Source: Calothrix sp. CSU_2_0
GTDB lineage: Bacteria; Cyanobacteriota; Cyanobacteriia; Cyanobacteriales; Nostocaceae
Length of the DNA: 36,164 nucleotides
Reading direction: 5' to 3'
Assembly: GCA_012034595.1 (NCBI GenBank)
Contig: JAAUPE010000067.1
Span: 1 to 36,164, forward strand
Within the stretch, counting starts at the first letter, position 1, and every line of letters starts with the position of its first letter. The translations under genes were made by a program, and so were the position numbers. Positions 23,529-33,498 of this stretch are shown here, in pieces. A model generated the notes under the pieces. That model worked only from the letters and a program-made list of their open reading frames with translations. It had not been told where the DNA came from and did no database searches.

Positions 23529-24923
23529 CTACCCCACTTCCCCCCCAACAACAACATCACGTATTCGCAAACTTGGTCCTCCGCAACCTACAGGTAAACC
23601 ATCCTGTCCACCTTTCCCACAACCTCCTGACTCATCCCAATAAAAATCATTACCAATACCTTCAATATCTGCCAGAGTCTGAAACGCATTCCCCGATAAG
23701 GTGACATCTTTCACAGGTTCACATATCTTCCCATTGCGAATCATCCATGCTTCCCCAGCGCTAAATGTAAACATTTCCCCATTCGTCATCCCACCCAAGC
23801 AATTCCGCGCATATACTCCTTCTTCAATGTCGGTAAACAAGTCCTCAACGCTAGTATTACCGCGTTCGATCCAGGTATTTGTCATGCGGACAATGGGAGC
23901 ATGGTGATAATTAAGACACCGAGCGTTACCTGTCGGTTTTTCGGCTAATTTTCCCGCAGTTTCCCGCGAATGTAGCCTTCCGACCAAAACCCCATCCTGA
24001 ATTAATTGCGTAGTTGTCGCAGGTGTACCTTCATCATCATAAAAATAACTACCACGATGACCTTCAGGTGCTGCACCATCGAAAATCTGTAATTCTTCAT
24101 TCCCAAAACGTCTTCCCAGTGTCATCACTTCGAGTAAGTCGGGATTCTCGTATGTCATATCTGCTTCTGAGAGGTGTCCAAAAGCTTCGTGGACGAATAA
24201 ACCTGTTAAAATGGGGTCAATAACTACCGTATAGATATTGCCCTTGACGGAGGGCAAAGATAAAGCCGAAATAGCTCGTTGTGCGGCGCTTTTAACTTGG
24301 TAATCCAAACCGATTAAATCTTCAAAAGCTTTGCGTGAACCTGTGGTTTCTCTTCCCGTTTGTACCGTTTCGCCATTTTTGGCAGTTGCGGCAAAACGCA
24401 TTTCCATATCAACCCAGGATTGCTCGATCGCAGTTCCTTCGCTAGTGGCGATGATAACTCTTTGAGCATTATCAGCATAGCGTACCGAAGTGGTGGTGAT
24501 ACGTCCATCTACACTTTTGAGGAGGTCGGTGTAAAAGTCGCATAATTGTTTTTTTTGGATAAGAGGGATTTTTCGGGGGTCTGTTCCTGTTAATGGTAAT
24601 TTACATATTGCTTGAACTGGATCGATTGGTGCGAGGATAGTTTCTTCTTCCCCAACCATTCGTGCTGCTGCGATCGCTTCTTCAATTCTGTCTGTAATTG
24701 TTGTCAGTTGGTTGAAACTACTGAGTCCCCAGCCACCTTTGTAACAGGCACGAATATGTCCACCAATGGAAATGCCTTCGCTGAGAGTTTCTACTGTGTC
24801 TCCACGTAGTAATATATCGGTTCCTTCTGCTTCTTCGAGACGAATCATTAAATAATCGACACGGCTAGAATAGCGGGAAATGAGTTCGGAAATTAGGTTT
24901 TGTGCGTCAGCTAGTTGGGTCAC
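23529..24923 (-). CDS. tldD: TldD/PmbA-family metalloprotease
   Basis: 464 residues from GTG 24923. TldD works with TldE (PmbA) as a zinc protease that trims peptides and modified peptide precursors. The zinc motif HEAFGH is at residues 245-250, followed by SEADMTYENPDLL. The C-terminal half carries the family pattern YFYDDEGTPATTTQLI, HSRETAG and the glycine-rich end VGCGGPSLRIRDVVVGG, where a cysteine may serve as a metal ligand. The partner subunit is not in this window, but cyanobacteria often keep the two genes apart. It reads toward the element's right border. Confidence 0.92.
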   Translation of the reverse strand: MTQLADAQNLISELISRYSSRVDYLMIRLEEAEGTDILLRGDTVETLSEGISIGGHIRACYKGGWGLSSFNQLTTITDRIEEAIAAARMVGEEETILAPIDPVQAICKLPLTGTDPRKIPLIQKKQLCDFYTDLLKSVDGRITTTSVRYADNAQRVIIATSEGTAIEQSWVDMEMRFAATAKNGETVQTGRETTGSRKAFEDLIGLDYQVKSAAQRAISALSLPSVKGNIYTVVIDPILTGLFVHEAFGHLSEADMTYENPDLLEVMTLGRRFGNEELQIFDGAAPEGHRGSYFYDDEGTPATTTQLIQDGVLVGRLHSRETAGKLAEKPTGNARCLNYHHAPIVRMTNTWIERGNTSVEDLFTDIEEGVYARNCLGGMTNGEMFTFSAGEAWMIRNGKICEPVKDVTLSGNAFQTLADIEGIGNDFYWDESGGCGKGGQDGLPVGCGGPSLRIRDVVVGGEVG

Positions 24924-25138
24924 AATTATTGCTGGGGGTTGGGAGGTCTATATATTATTTAACGCTAAAGGGGTCGATTCAATTCGCAAATTTATACTTG
25001 GGAATTGTATTAGTTCAATTCTGGCAAAGTCCCTAATTCCTCAAAAAAATACATCATAAATTTATCGAACCGAATACCCAGATTCCCAATCAACGTTCTA
25101 CAATTATTGTTTCCCTACGCAAAATTCCAGGGTGAGTG

Positions 25139-26815
25139 ATGCGATACTTCCGGCAAGCTACGCTAATGCGAATAAAAAGTGAATTGCCAAAAATCCCTAA
25201 TGGAAAATTCAAGTCGGATTTGGCAATAAGAGCAGTTTTACCGATTGCGGTAATATTTTTCCTTGTTTGTCTAACCTTTGCACTGCATCGTTATTTCAGC
25301 TTTTATGCTTCATTCGACCAAGGTATATTTAACCAAGTTTTCTGGAATAATTTACATGGTCGTTTTTTCCAAAGTTCTTTATCCTCCAGTCTCTCGACAA
25401 ATGTTGTCCATGCTGGTGAAATTCCCTCTGTTTCTTATCATCGATTAGGGCAACATTTTACACCTGCATTGTTACTTTGGTCGCCAATATATGCCCTATT
25501 TCCGTCACCTGCAACGCTGACAGTGTTACAAGTAACACTTGTTACCGCAGCAGGCATTGTTCTTTACATATTGGCAAGGGAATATTTAGAACCGCAATTA
25601 GCTGTAATGATTTCTGCCAGCTTTTACGCTGCAAATGCGGTAATTGGTCCCACCCTCAGTAACTTCCACGATATCAGCCAAATCCCCTTATTTATGTTTA
25701 CGTTGCTGCTAGCACTGGAGAAGCGTAAATGGTGGCTGTTTTGGTTAATGGCAGTCTTTATCTTGGCAGTACGGGAAGATGCAGGTGTGGGATTATTTGG
25801 TGTTGGATTTTACATGATTGCTAGCAAGCGGTTTCCTCGTGCCGGATTTGCTACTTGTATCTTCAGTTTTGGCTACATGTTAGCGCTGACAAACCTAATT
25901 ATGCCGATATTTTCGGCAGATATTTCCAAGCGATTTATGCTGGAACGCTTTGGGCAATACGCAAACGGAAATGAAGCTTCAACCCTGGAAATTATTTGGG
26001 GAATGGTTAGTAATCCTGGACGATTATTTGTCGAATTAGTTACACCTGTTGACCGCACAATTCGCTACTTAATTGGTCACTGGTTACCGCTAGCATTTAT
26101 ACCTGCCATTTCTCCCGCATCTTGGGCGATCGCAGGTTTTCCGTTGCTAAAGTTATTTTTAGGTAAGGGTGAATCTGTACTGGCAATTACGATTCGCTAT
26201 GCCTTAACGGTTGTACCTGGTTTGTTTTACGGTGCGATATTATGGTGGTCGCAACGTCCGAAAAGTTTTAAACCGAGATTTCGTCGTTTTTGGATTGGTT
26301 GTATTTGTGTGTCGCTATGTTTGAGTTTTACATCTAACCCCAACCGCACATTTTATTTTGTCATTCCCGATTCGGTAAAACCGTGGGTATATGTATCGTT
26401 ACCCCAACAATGGCAACATGTATCTCAACTTCGTCCGTTACTAGCGCAAATTCCCCCGAATGCTAGTGTTTCGGCAACTACATATTTAGTGCCCCATCTT
26501 TCCAGTCGTCGCGAAATTTTACGTTTACCGCAGATTGAATTGCGTAATGATGCTAAAGAAATTATTAATGTAGATTATGCATTAGCAGATATCTGGCAGT
26601 TGCAACAATATCAATCTGCATTTAAAACCGATAGGAGTCAATTACGGGATTTAGTCAAGCAAGTTAATCAATTAACTGCTAATCGCGAATATGGAATAAT
26701 TAACTTTGCTGATGGTGTGGTGCTTCTGCAAAAAACTGCTAATTCTCATCCTCAAGCTATTAGCAGTTGGAATGCATATCTACAGCAGCTACAACCAATA
26801 CTAAAGCCAAATTAA
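25139..26815 (+). CDS. DUF2079 multi-pass membrane protein
   Basis: 558 residues from ATG 25139, with AGGGTGAG just upstream (a GTG at 25136 is also possible). DUF2079 proteins are integral membrane proteins with about ten helices. The hallmark FDQGIFNQVFWNNLHGRFFQSS lies in the first third in shortened form (FDQGIFNQ), followed by HRLGQHFTPALLL. They resemble the GT-C type of glycosyltransferase, but function is not established. Two C-terminal features, ASVSATTYLVPHLSSRREIL and a region facing outward, match the family. A GT4 gene lies 420 bp downstream, so a role in envelope sugar chemistry is possible. Confidence 0.85.
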   Translation: MRYFRQATLMRIKSELPKIPNGKFKSDLAIRAVLPIAVIFFLVCLTFALHRYFSFYASFDQGIFNQVFWNNLHGRFFQSSLSSSLSTNVVHAGEIPSVSYHRLGQHFTPALLLWSPIYALFPSPATLTVLQVTLVTAAGIVLYILAREYLEPQLAVMISASFYAANAVIGPTLSNFHDISQIPLFMFTLLLALEKRKWWLFWLMAVFILAVREDAGVGLFGVGFYMIASKRFPRAGFATCIFSFGYMLALTNLIMPIFSADISKRFMLERFGQYANGNEASTLEIIWGMVSNPGRLFVELVTPVDRTIRYLIGHWLPLAFIPAISPASWAIAGFPLLKLFLGKGESVLAITIRYALTVVPGLFYGAILWWSQRPKSFKPRFRRFWIGCICVSLCLSFTSNPNRTFYFVIPDSVKPWVYVSLPQQWQHVSQLRPLLAQIPPNASVSATTYLVPHLSSRREILRLPQIELRNDAKEIINVDYALADIWQLQQYQSAFKTDRSQLRDLVKQVNQLTANREYGIINFADGVVLLQKTANSHPQAISSWNAYLQQLQPILKPN

Positions 26816-27234
26816 AGCGATCAAACAGCGACAGAAAGAAAAAAAGTCTTTGATTCTATATCCACGCACAAATCTATAGAAATAGCGGTAATCAGAAAGT
26901 GGTGTTTTCCTCCATCTACATGATTCCCCCAAGTCAGAATCAGGTTTTACCACACCTTGCATAGTTTCTTTTGTTTTCTGTAATGTGTCTGGAAAAAGCG
27001 ACTACCTTAAAGCATCGCCTATAGTTGAAAAATAACAGCAAATAACTTTAAATTCGTTGTGTAAACTCATTTATTCAACTTGCGATCGCCCATTCCTATT
27101 TCAAATATTTTCACTTAGACCATGTTAAAAAAATAATTCTTCCGAGAAAATGCAATTATTGTCATTGTTAAACTCGTATTTTCAGATCGACTTCTACATT
27201 GTAGTCATATATAAAAGGTTAGGTATTTAGATAT
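26816..27234. other. Intergenic stretch with no recognised gene
   Basis: AT-rich, with one HIP1-like site near 27084. AAAAGGTTAGG about 15-25 bases before the next ATG could serve as its ribosome site. I see no repeat family, RNA gene or strong terminator here. Confidence 0.5.
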
Positions 27235-28422
27235 ATGAAGATATTAGGATTGAGTTGGGAATTTCCACCGCGAATTATTGGGGGTATTGCCCGTCATGTT
27301 GGTGAATTGTACCCGGAGCTAGTTAAATTGGGACATGATGTGCATATCATTACCCCTGAGTTTGGGAATGCACCGATGTACGAAATCGTTGAGGGAATTC
27401 AAGTACATCGGGTTCCTGTCAAACCCGGAAATGATTTTTTCCACTGGGTTGTCAACCTCAATCAAAGTATGGGGCAGCATGGTGGCAAACTCATGGCAGA
27501 AGAAGGGGATTTTGATTTAATTCATGCCCATGATTGGTTAGTGGGAGATGCTGCGATCGCGCTTAAACACACTTTTAAAGTACCATTGATTGCGACTATT
27601 CATGCGACTGAATATGGCAGGCATAATGGGATTCACAACGATATTCAAGATTATATTAATCGCAAAGAAGAGCTTTTAGCTTTTAATGCATGGCGAATTA
27701 TTGTCTGTACCGATTATATGCGTCGCGAGGTGGAACATGCATTACATAGTCCTTGGGACAAAATCGATGTAATTTATAATGGGATTCGGGCAGAAAAGAA
27801 GCTTCACCATCAAAATTTTCATGCCCAAGATTTTCGCCGTTTTTTTGCCGAAGATAACGAAAAAATAGTTTATTATGTTGGGCGGATGACCTATGAAAAA
27901 GGTGTTTCTGTATTGTTAAATGCAGCTTCTAAAGTACTTTGGGAAATGGGTGGAAATGTCAAGTTTGTGATTATCGGTGGTGGCAATAATGAACACCTGA
28001 AACAGCAAGCTTGGGATGCTGGAATTTGGCACAAATGTTATTTTACTGGGTTTATTTCCGATGATTATTTAGATAAGTTTCAAACAATTGCTGATTGTGC
28101 TGTATTTCCGAGTCTTTATGAACCTTTTGGGATAGTCGCTTTAGAAAGTTTTGCTTCTCGCGTTCCTGTGGTTGTATCGGATACGGGTGGTTTTCCTGAA
28201 GTTGTCCAGCATAGCAAAACGGGTATTGTCACTTATACAAATAATCCTGATTCCCTAGCTTGGGGAATTTTAGAAGTGTTGAAACACCCAGGATATAGAC
28301 AATGGTTAATTGATAATGCCTATCTGGATTTAGAATGTCGTTTTAATTGGAAAAAAATTGCTAAACAAACCGAAGAAGTTTACACAAGGGTTATGGAAGA
28401 ACGACATAAAGTTGAATGGTAA
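27235..28422 (+). CDS. GT4-family glycosyltransferase (glycogen-synthase-like fold)
   Basis: 395 residues. GT-B fold: the N-terminal donor-acceptor loop ILGLSWEFPPRIIGGIARHV and the C-terminal signature EPFGIVALESFASRVPVVVS, with the retaining GT4 E-x7-E pattern (E-P-F-G...A-L-E). HAHDWLVGD and YVGRMTYEKGV are further GT4 landmarks. GlgA-like members of this type in cyanobacteria act on glycogen or exopolysaccharide; the acceptor cannot be told from sequence. Start ATG 27235 fits the usual MKIL opening. A terminator follows 50 bases after the stop. Confidence 0.88.
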   Translation: MKILGLSWEFPPRIIGGIARHVGELYPELVKLGHDVHIITPEFGNAPMYEIVEGIQVHRVPVKPGNDFFHWVVNLNQSMGQHGGKLMAEEGDFDLIHAHDWLVGDAAIALKHTFKVPLIATIHATEYGRHNGIHNDIQDYINRKEELLAFNAWRIIVCTDYMRREVEHALHSPWDKIDVIYNGIRAEKKLHHQNFHAQDFRRFFAEDNEKIVYYVGRMTYEKGVSVLLNAASKVLWEMGGNVKFVIIGGGNNEHLKQQAWDAGIWHKCYFTGFISDDYLDKFQTIADCAVFPSLYEPFGIVALESFASRVPVVVSDTGGFPEVVQHSKTGIVTYTNNPDSLAWGILEVLKHPGYRQWLIDNAYLDLECRFNWKKIAKQTEEVYTRVMEERHKVEW

Positions 28423-28473
28423 ATGAGTACGTAAAAATATTTACACAAGGTACAGTTTTCCACAAAAAACCGT

Positions 28474-28505
28474 AAGGGTGAGATTTTCCCACCCTTATTT
28501 TATTT
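28474..28505 (+). terminator. Rho-independent terminator after the GT4 gene
   Basis: AAGGGTG (28474-28480) and CACCCTT (28490-28496) form the stem, and the tail ATTTTATTTTATT follows. It also faces the 3' end of the converging protease gene. Confidence 0.8.
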
Positions 28506-28513
28506 TATTTCAT

Positions 28514-31417
28514 CTACACCAAGATAAAATCCTTCTCTTTCAACAAACTAGCATCAACATTCGTCAAGAATGCTAGTGGTTGATTATTGTTAGTAGTAAT
28601 AAACGTACCGCCATTTTGGGAAACAAAACGCAGTGAAGCATAATTTAATCCACCAGTTAAACCGATTAAATCTTCACCAACTTTGAAATCGGTAATATTA
28701 TTCTTACCTTCAGTCGATAAGACGAACGTATCCTTACCAATTCCACCTGTGAGGGTATTATCACCGCTTCCACCAATCAGAATATCATTACCCGCATCAC
28801 CGTAAAGAAAATCTTGACCTTGACCACCTAAGATTCGGTCATTGCCATCTCCACCAAATAACTTATCATCCCCATCGCCACCATCAAGTTTATCATTACC
28901 TGCTTCGCCATAGAGTTGGTCTTGACCGCTACCACCAATCAAGTTATCTTTTCCTTCACCACCAAATAACTTATCGTCACCATCACCACCATCGAGTAAG
29001 TCATCACCAGCTAAACCTTTGAGGATATCTTGACCATTGAAACCGCGAATTGTGTCATTACCTGCGGTTCCGGTTAAATTATCATCGTTGGAAGTGCCGT
29101 TGAGATTTACACCAGCAGTTACACCCGTTACAGAGATATTATCAAAAGCAAATCCACTGTTGGGAATTGGTTTATCACCAAATTGTTGAAATTTAATACG
29201 TACATCTGAACCCAAAGTTAAACCTTTACTAGCAGCAAAATCGCTGAGATTCGATGATTTATTTTGATATTCATTGGTTGAATTTGTCCCAGTCAAATCG
29301 AATAAGCGATACCAATTTAATCCATCAACGCTCAATGCGACACCATCTGCATTTGCAGAACCTTGGAAAAATTCTGGCATCACATTATCTGCATCATTAA
29401 ATTCTTTTTGAGCAAAGTTAAATACTACATTTGATTTACCACTGGTATCGACCCGTAGAATCAACTCATTCAGAGAATTTAAAGATGGTGGTGCCTCTGG
29501 ATCGTTAATTTTTTCAACAAAGTTATCCAGAGTAATATGTTTTGTTCCGATCGGATTATTTTCCGTTGTTACTCGAATGCGTCCGGCAACAGTAGTATTA
29601 GTTTCATAGAAAATTGGTAAGTCACCATCTTCAAAATCATCAGAGAAATTAAGTTGTGCGGGTTTTGCCGATCCAAATACCGCATCATAGGCATTAATTA
29701 AGCCAAATCCAGTCAAATCATCGCGTCCAGGTGCGCCGATATCGGTAGCGGTGGATTCTAAACGTTGATAAATTTGCTCTGGGGTAAAGTTTGGATTTGC
29801 TTGTTTAATCAGTGCTGCGATCGCTGCTGCGTGGGGTGCAGCAGCAGAGGTTCCGAAGAAGTTGGGAAAGCCGTTACCATCTACGTCTTGACCACCTATG
29901 TCATTACCAAAAAAGGTTGTATCAGTCCCTTGAATTGCTGCAAAATCGGGTTTTTGCCGAACTTCGGGTGTGTCTTTGCGCGTACCGTCTGGATTGAATA
30001 AAATTGCCACAGGTCCTGCGGAAGTAAAGCTAGCTGGGTTCTGTTGGTCAAAGTAATTCACAGCAGCGACTGAACTCGCATTTACAGCAGCAGAATGACC
30101 CCAAGTTGCTGGGCTTTTGGTGTCAAACTCCTCAATTACAGCAGGTCCGAAGTAAACATATTTAATTCGTCCAGGGTCTGCTCCAGCAGAGTTTTTAATT
30201 ATTAACTCAGCTTGTATTGAAGAAGAACTGGAATTTTGGACAACAAGTATTTCCAATGGTGTCTGGTTTACAATGTTATTAGTAAAGCCATTAAAGCCTT
30301 CTACTTCGATGGATTCAATAATATCCCCTGTACCAGGATTAACCAAAAATATGTCTAAATCGGTATCGACACCGTTAGTCGTGTAGAAAGGGTCATCCCA
30401 CTGAAACACAAATTGGCTAAATCCAGGAGAAAGAGTAATTAATTGACGGGTGTCAACACCAGCACCAGGGTCAAAATCGTGGAATCTACCCGCAATAATT
30501 CCCGCAGAATCGCCAGTGCCTGCAAAGTTAGCAGACTCATAGGCTTGTCTCGCAAAGTTCCCCGCAGATGAGAAGTAGCTAACACCTCTGTTCGTAACAA
30601 CATCATCAACAGCTTGCGCTACGATTCCATCCTGGAAAAATGGCTCGGCAAAATAGATGATGTCATCAACCAAAATATCAGCATTACCCTTATTTGGGTC
30701 GGCAAGGTTGCGGATTTGTTGAGCAAAATCAACTTCACTGATGAAAACTGAAGAAAAAACTTGAGATGCCCCAGGTGCAAGGTCATAAATTAACTGTGAC
30801 ATTGCTCGTCCTTCATCGATTCCTGGACCAAACTCTGGAGGTAGTTCTTGCAGTATTTTGACACCCTCTGCAGGTAAATCTCCACTCGCAATATCTTCCG
30901 CAGCAGAACCAAAACCGGAAACATCAAAACTATCGCTCATTACACCAATTCTTACCCCTGTTCCATCAAATCCTTGAGGTAAGGCATCGCGTACTCTTTG
31001 GGTTTCACTAACGATGTCATCTTGACTCGTTACTAACCCCACATTTCTATAAGGCTTGGGTAAAGCCATTACTCCCATTAATCCTTGCGATGTCAACGAT
31101 TCTGTGTAAGGGATAGCGGCAATTGACAGGAAACCTTCTACCAGGTGATGTTCTGGTGATGCTGCTACTGTTTTGAAACCCATATCTTCTAACTTGGGCG
31201 TAAGGCTATTGATATCATGACCAGTAACTCGTACCAGCACGCTAGAGCCATCTTCACCCATCTGCATGAAATTGCTACTGCTACGGAATAATCCGGGTGA
31301 TGGTTCGGTTCTCAAATTACCTGGATTGTATTCGTTATATAACCCCCAAAGTGTTGGAGAGATAGGGGAGTTACTTTTGGGAAGATTGACCATTCCTGGG
31401 TTAGATTCAAATGTCAT
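28514..31417 (-). CDS. Secreted S8/S53-like serine protease with C-terminal RTX repeats
   Basis: 967 residues from ATG 31417, preceded by TAGGGAC; the longer start at 31534 has a poor leader. No signal peptide; instead the C-terminal ~120 residues hold about nine glycine-aspartate RTX nonapeptides (GGDGDDKLF, GGEGKDNLI), which bind calcium and usually mark type I secretion. The protease domain has D162 in IGVMSDSFD, the oxyanion N287 in SSAGN, and S524 in FGTSAAAPHAA. Where subtilisins have His-Gly-Thr, this reads D201-E202-G-R-A-M, so the general base appears to be Glu, as in S53 sedolisins. A beta-sandwich-like region (residues about 620-840) separates protease and RTX parts. Confidence 0.88.
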   Translation of the reverse strand: MTFESNPGMVNLPKSNSPISPTLWGLYNEYNPGNLRTEPSPGLFRSSSNFMQMGEDGSSVLVRVTGHDINSLTPKLEDMGFKTVAASPEHHLVEGFLSIAAIPYTESLTSQGLMGVMALPKPYRNVGLVTSQDDIVSETQRVRDALPQGFDGTGVRIGVMSDSFDVSGFGSAAEDIASGDLPAEGVKILQELPPEFGPGIDEGRAMSQLIYDLAPGASQVFSSVFISEVDFAQQIRNLADPNKGNADILVDDIIYFAEPFFQDGIVAQAVDDVVTNRGVSYFSSAGNFARQAYESANFAGTGDSAGIIAGRFHDFDPGAGVDTRQLITLSPGFSQFVFQWDDPFYTTNGVDTDLDIFLVNPGTGDIIESIEVEGFNGFTNNIVNQTPLEILVVQNSSSSSIQAELIIKNSAGADPGRIKYVYFGPAVIEEFDTKSPATWGHSAAVNASSVAAVNYFDQQNPASFTSAGPVAILFNPDGTRKDTPEVRQKPDFAAIQGTDTTFFGNDIGGQDVDGNGFPNFFGTSAAAPHAAAIAALIKQANPNFTPEQIYQRLESTATDIGAPGRDDLTGFGLINAYDAVFGSAKPAQLNFSDDFEDGDLPIFYETNTTVAGRIRVTTENNPIGTKHITLDNFVEKINDPEAPPSLNSLNELILRVDTSGKSNVVFNFAQKEFNDADNVMPEFFQGSANADGVALSVDGLNWYRLFDLTGTNSTNEYQNKSSNLSDFAASKGLTLGSDVRIKFQQFGDKPIPNSGFAFDNISVTGVTAGVNLNGTSNDDNLTGTAGNDTIRGFNGQDILKGLAGDDLLDGGDGDDKLFGGEGKDNLIGGSGQDQLYGEAGNDKLDGGDGDDKLFGGDGNDRILGGQGQDFLYGDAGNDILIGGSGDNTLTGGIGKDTFVLSTEGKNNITDFKVGEDLIGLTGGLNYASLRFVSQNGGTFITTNNNQPLAFLTNVDASLLKEKDFILV

Positions 31418-32151
31418 AAAATTTATGTCCCTAATTAAGTATGTATGCTGAGAAAACTTGATTTCACGAAGAGTTGAACAAGCTAAAATTAGCTGGATAA
31501 AAGTAATTTTCACCAGCTTCATCTCGATATTCACAATTTCGGTATGTCAGAAAACCTGCAATCTCAAAGTTTAATTCGAGCTTCGATAAAATCCCTGCAT
31601 TTACTTTTAGTAAGTTAATAACTGGTAAAGACTTTATTAATTAAGCCGAAGTAAAGCAATATAAATTTAGATATTGCGACAAAAATTGTGAGTATTATCT
31701 AACAGCGACTTTAAAGACAACAGAAACTTGGTTAAGCAATATATATAGCTTGAAAGCATTGCTAACCACACCAATTATTTATACTGAAAACGCTTAAACA
31801 ACTTAGAAGATAATTTAACACGTATGTGTAAATACTGCTACTACCTTGATGTATTCTTTACAAAAACTACTTAAGTGCAAAATTTTGGCAGATAAAAATT
31901 AAAACTATCTGCTTATGTAATAATACGGTGACAAATTGAAATGCGATCGCATTTTCTAAAATTGAATAGGTAGAAAAACTCAAAATGTGAGTATGTAGCT
32001 AAAAGTAAACAAGTCCAAAATCCTTGTTTATTATGACTTCTGCCTCAATCGTGACGAAAAATTTTCACGTCTACATATTGAAGACGCGATACTCCAAAGG
32101 AGTCACTCCGCGATCGCAAAAAAATCTCTTCAGTAAATTGGATGGGAGAGT
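31418..32151. other. Long intergenic stretch
   Basis: AT-rich, holding the promoter region of the protease on its left side. Near 31940 is a HIP1 site, and at 32091-32103 a small ACTCC-AAA-GGAGT hairpin next to a second HIP1 site. I see no gene or RNA in it. Confidence 0.5.
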
Positions 32152-33306
32152 TTACCGTAATTGTCGTAAACTTTGTACAGTAGAAATAACCTGCTGTGCA
32201 ACGGTATCAATTTCTTCTTCCGTATTAAATCTACCAATCCCAAACCGAATCGATGCATAAGCGAGCTTTTCCGGATGTCCCAAAGCAGTAAGAACATGGG
32301 AAGGTAAAGTACTTGTTGAAGAACAAGCAGAACCGGAAGAAACAGCCATTACCGATTGCAAACCCAAAAGTAAAGCTGCACCATCCACACTTTCAAAGCT
32401 GATATTTAAATTACCTGGAAGTCTTTGAGTTGGATGTCCATTGAGATGAATCCCTTCGAGTTGTGAAAGCAGTTTCCACAATTTATCTCTGAGTTTTGTA
32501 ATGCGATCGCTCTCTTCTTGTTGTTCTGCTAAAGCAATTTCTACCGCTTTGCCAAAACCGACTATTTGCGGTGTGTATAATGTCCCTGAACGCATTCCCC
32601 GTTCATGTCCTCCCCCATGTAGCTGGGGAGCTAGTTTGACTCTAGGATTGCGACGACGAACGTATAAAGCACCAATTCCTTTCGGTGCATAGATTTTATG
32701 TCCAGTGAACGACATCAAGTCAATTTGCATTGCTTGTACATCGAGGGGAATTTTTGCGATCGCTTGTGCAGCATCGGTGTGGAAAATGATATCTCGCTCA
32801 TGACATATTTTGCCAATTTCTGCAATTGGTTGTAAAACTCCAATTTCATTATTTGCTGCCATGATTGACACCAAAATAGTATCGTCACGAATGCTTTTTT
32901 CTAATAAGTTTAAATCAATTAATCCGTCTTTTTGGACTGGGAGAATTGTAATTTCAAATCCGAGAGTTTCTAAATATTTACAAGGGTCAATAACTGCACT
33001 ATGTTCGGTTGCTAAGGTAATAATATGTTGACCTTTAGCAAAATAAGTTTCAGCAATTCCTTTAATTGCTAAATTATTTGCTTCCGTCGCTCCACTAGTA
33101 AATATAATTTCCTCTGATTCCGCATTAATCGCATTTGCTAAGATTTTTCGTGCATTTTTAACAGCAGCTTCTGCTTCCCAACCATATTGATGATTGATGC
33201 TAGATGGATTACCAAAGTATTCTGTAAAGTAGGGAAGTATTTCATCAACAACCCTGCGATCGACGGGTGTAGTTGCCTGGTTATCTAGGTAGATGGGACG
33301 ATGCAT
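32152..33306 (-). CDS. Cysteine desulfurase (NifS/IscS type)
   Basis: 384 residues from ATG 33306, the start that gives the conserved opening HRPIYLDNQATTPVD; an upstream start at 33345 would translate repeat DNA. The enzyme removes sulfur from cysteine for Fe-S clusters and thio-cofactors. The PLP lysine is in SFTGHKIYAPKGIGA, the PLP-binding HTDAAQA and TEHSA motifs are present, and the active-site cysteine is in SSGSACSSTSTLPSHVL, a long loop as in group I (IscS/NifS) enzymes. No iscU or nif genes lie nearby, so it may be a housekeeping paralogue. It could supply sulfur more widely, for example to LarE-type chemistry, but nothing here shows that. Confidence 0.93.
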   Translation of the reverse strand: MHRPIYLDNQATTPVDRRVVDEILPYFTEYFGNPSSINHQYGWEAEAAVKNARKILANAINAESEEIIFTSGATEANNLAIKGIAETYFAKGQHIITLATEHSAVIDPCKYLETLGFEITILPVQKDGLIDLNLLEKSIRDDTILVSIMAANNEIGVLQPIAEIGKICHERDIIFHTDAAQAIAKIPLDVQAMQIDLMSFTGHKIYAPKGIGALYVRRRNPRVKLAPQLHGGGHERGMRSGTLYTPQIVGFGKAVEIALAEQQEESDRITKLRDKLWKLLSQLEGIHLNGHPTQRLPGNLNISFESVDGAALLLGLQSVMAVSSGSACSSTSTLPSHVLTALGHPEKLAYASIRFGIGRFNTEEEIDTVAQQVISTVQSLRQLR

Positions 33307-33354
33307 TTTAGATTTTGGATTTTGGATTGTAGAGACGCGATACATCGCGTCTCT
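33307..33354. repeat. ATTTTGG repeat plus GTAGAGACG palindrome
   Basis: TTTTAGATTTTGGATTTTGG is followed by AGAGACGCGAT-AC-ATCGCGTCTCT (33331-33354), 11 bp arms. It lies directly upstream of the cysteine desulfurase start, so it forms that gene's leader. Confidence 0.85.
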
Positions 33355-33498
33355 CTTATATTTTATATTTCAAAAATCATAATCACCATTAATTATCTTT
33401 CTCTGTATTTTCCATCTTCTAATCATCTTGGATGAATTCTTCTTTTTATGCCTTTTACGAATAATCGCATTACAAACCAAATGCACCTAATACTAATC

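Noticed and set aside
27062-27078. TGTAAACTCATTTATT near the GT4 gene
   Set aside because: The right arm does not match, so it is not a member of the 16 bp palindrome family.
28433-28448. CGTAAAAATATTTACA resembles the element palindrome
   Set aside because: It lacks the AGG centre, is purely AT-rich in the middle and lies outside the element; chance is enough to explain it.
28514-31534. Longer N terminus for the S8-like protease
   Set aside because: The added 39 residues contain no convincing signal peptide and the internal ATG has a better ribosome site.
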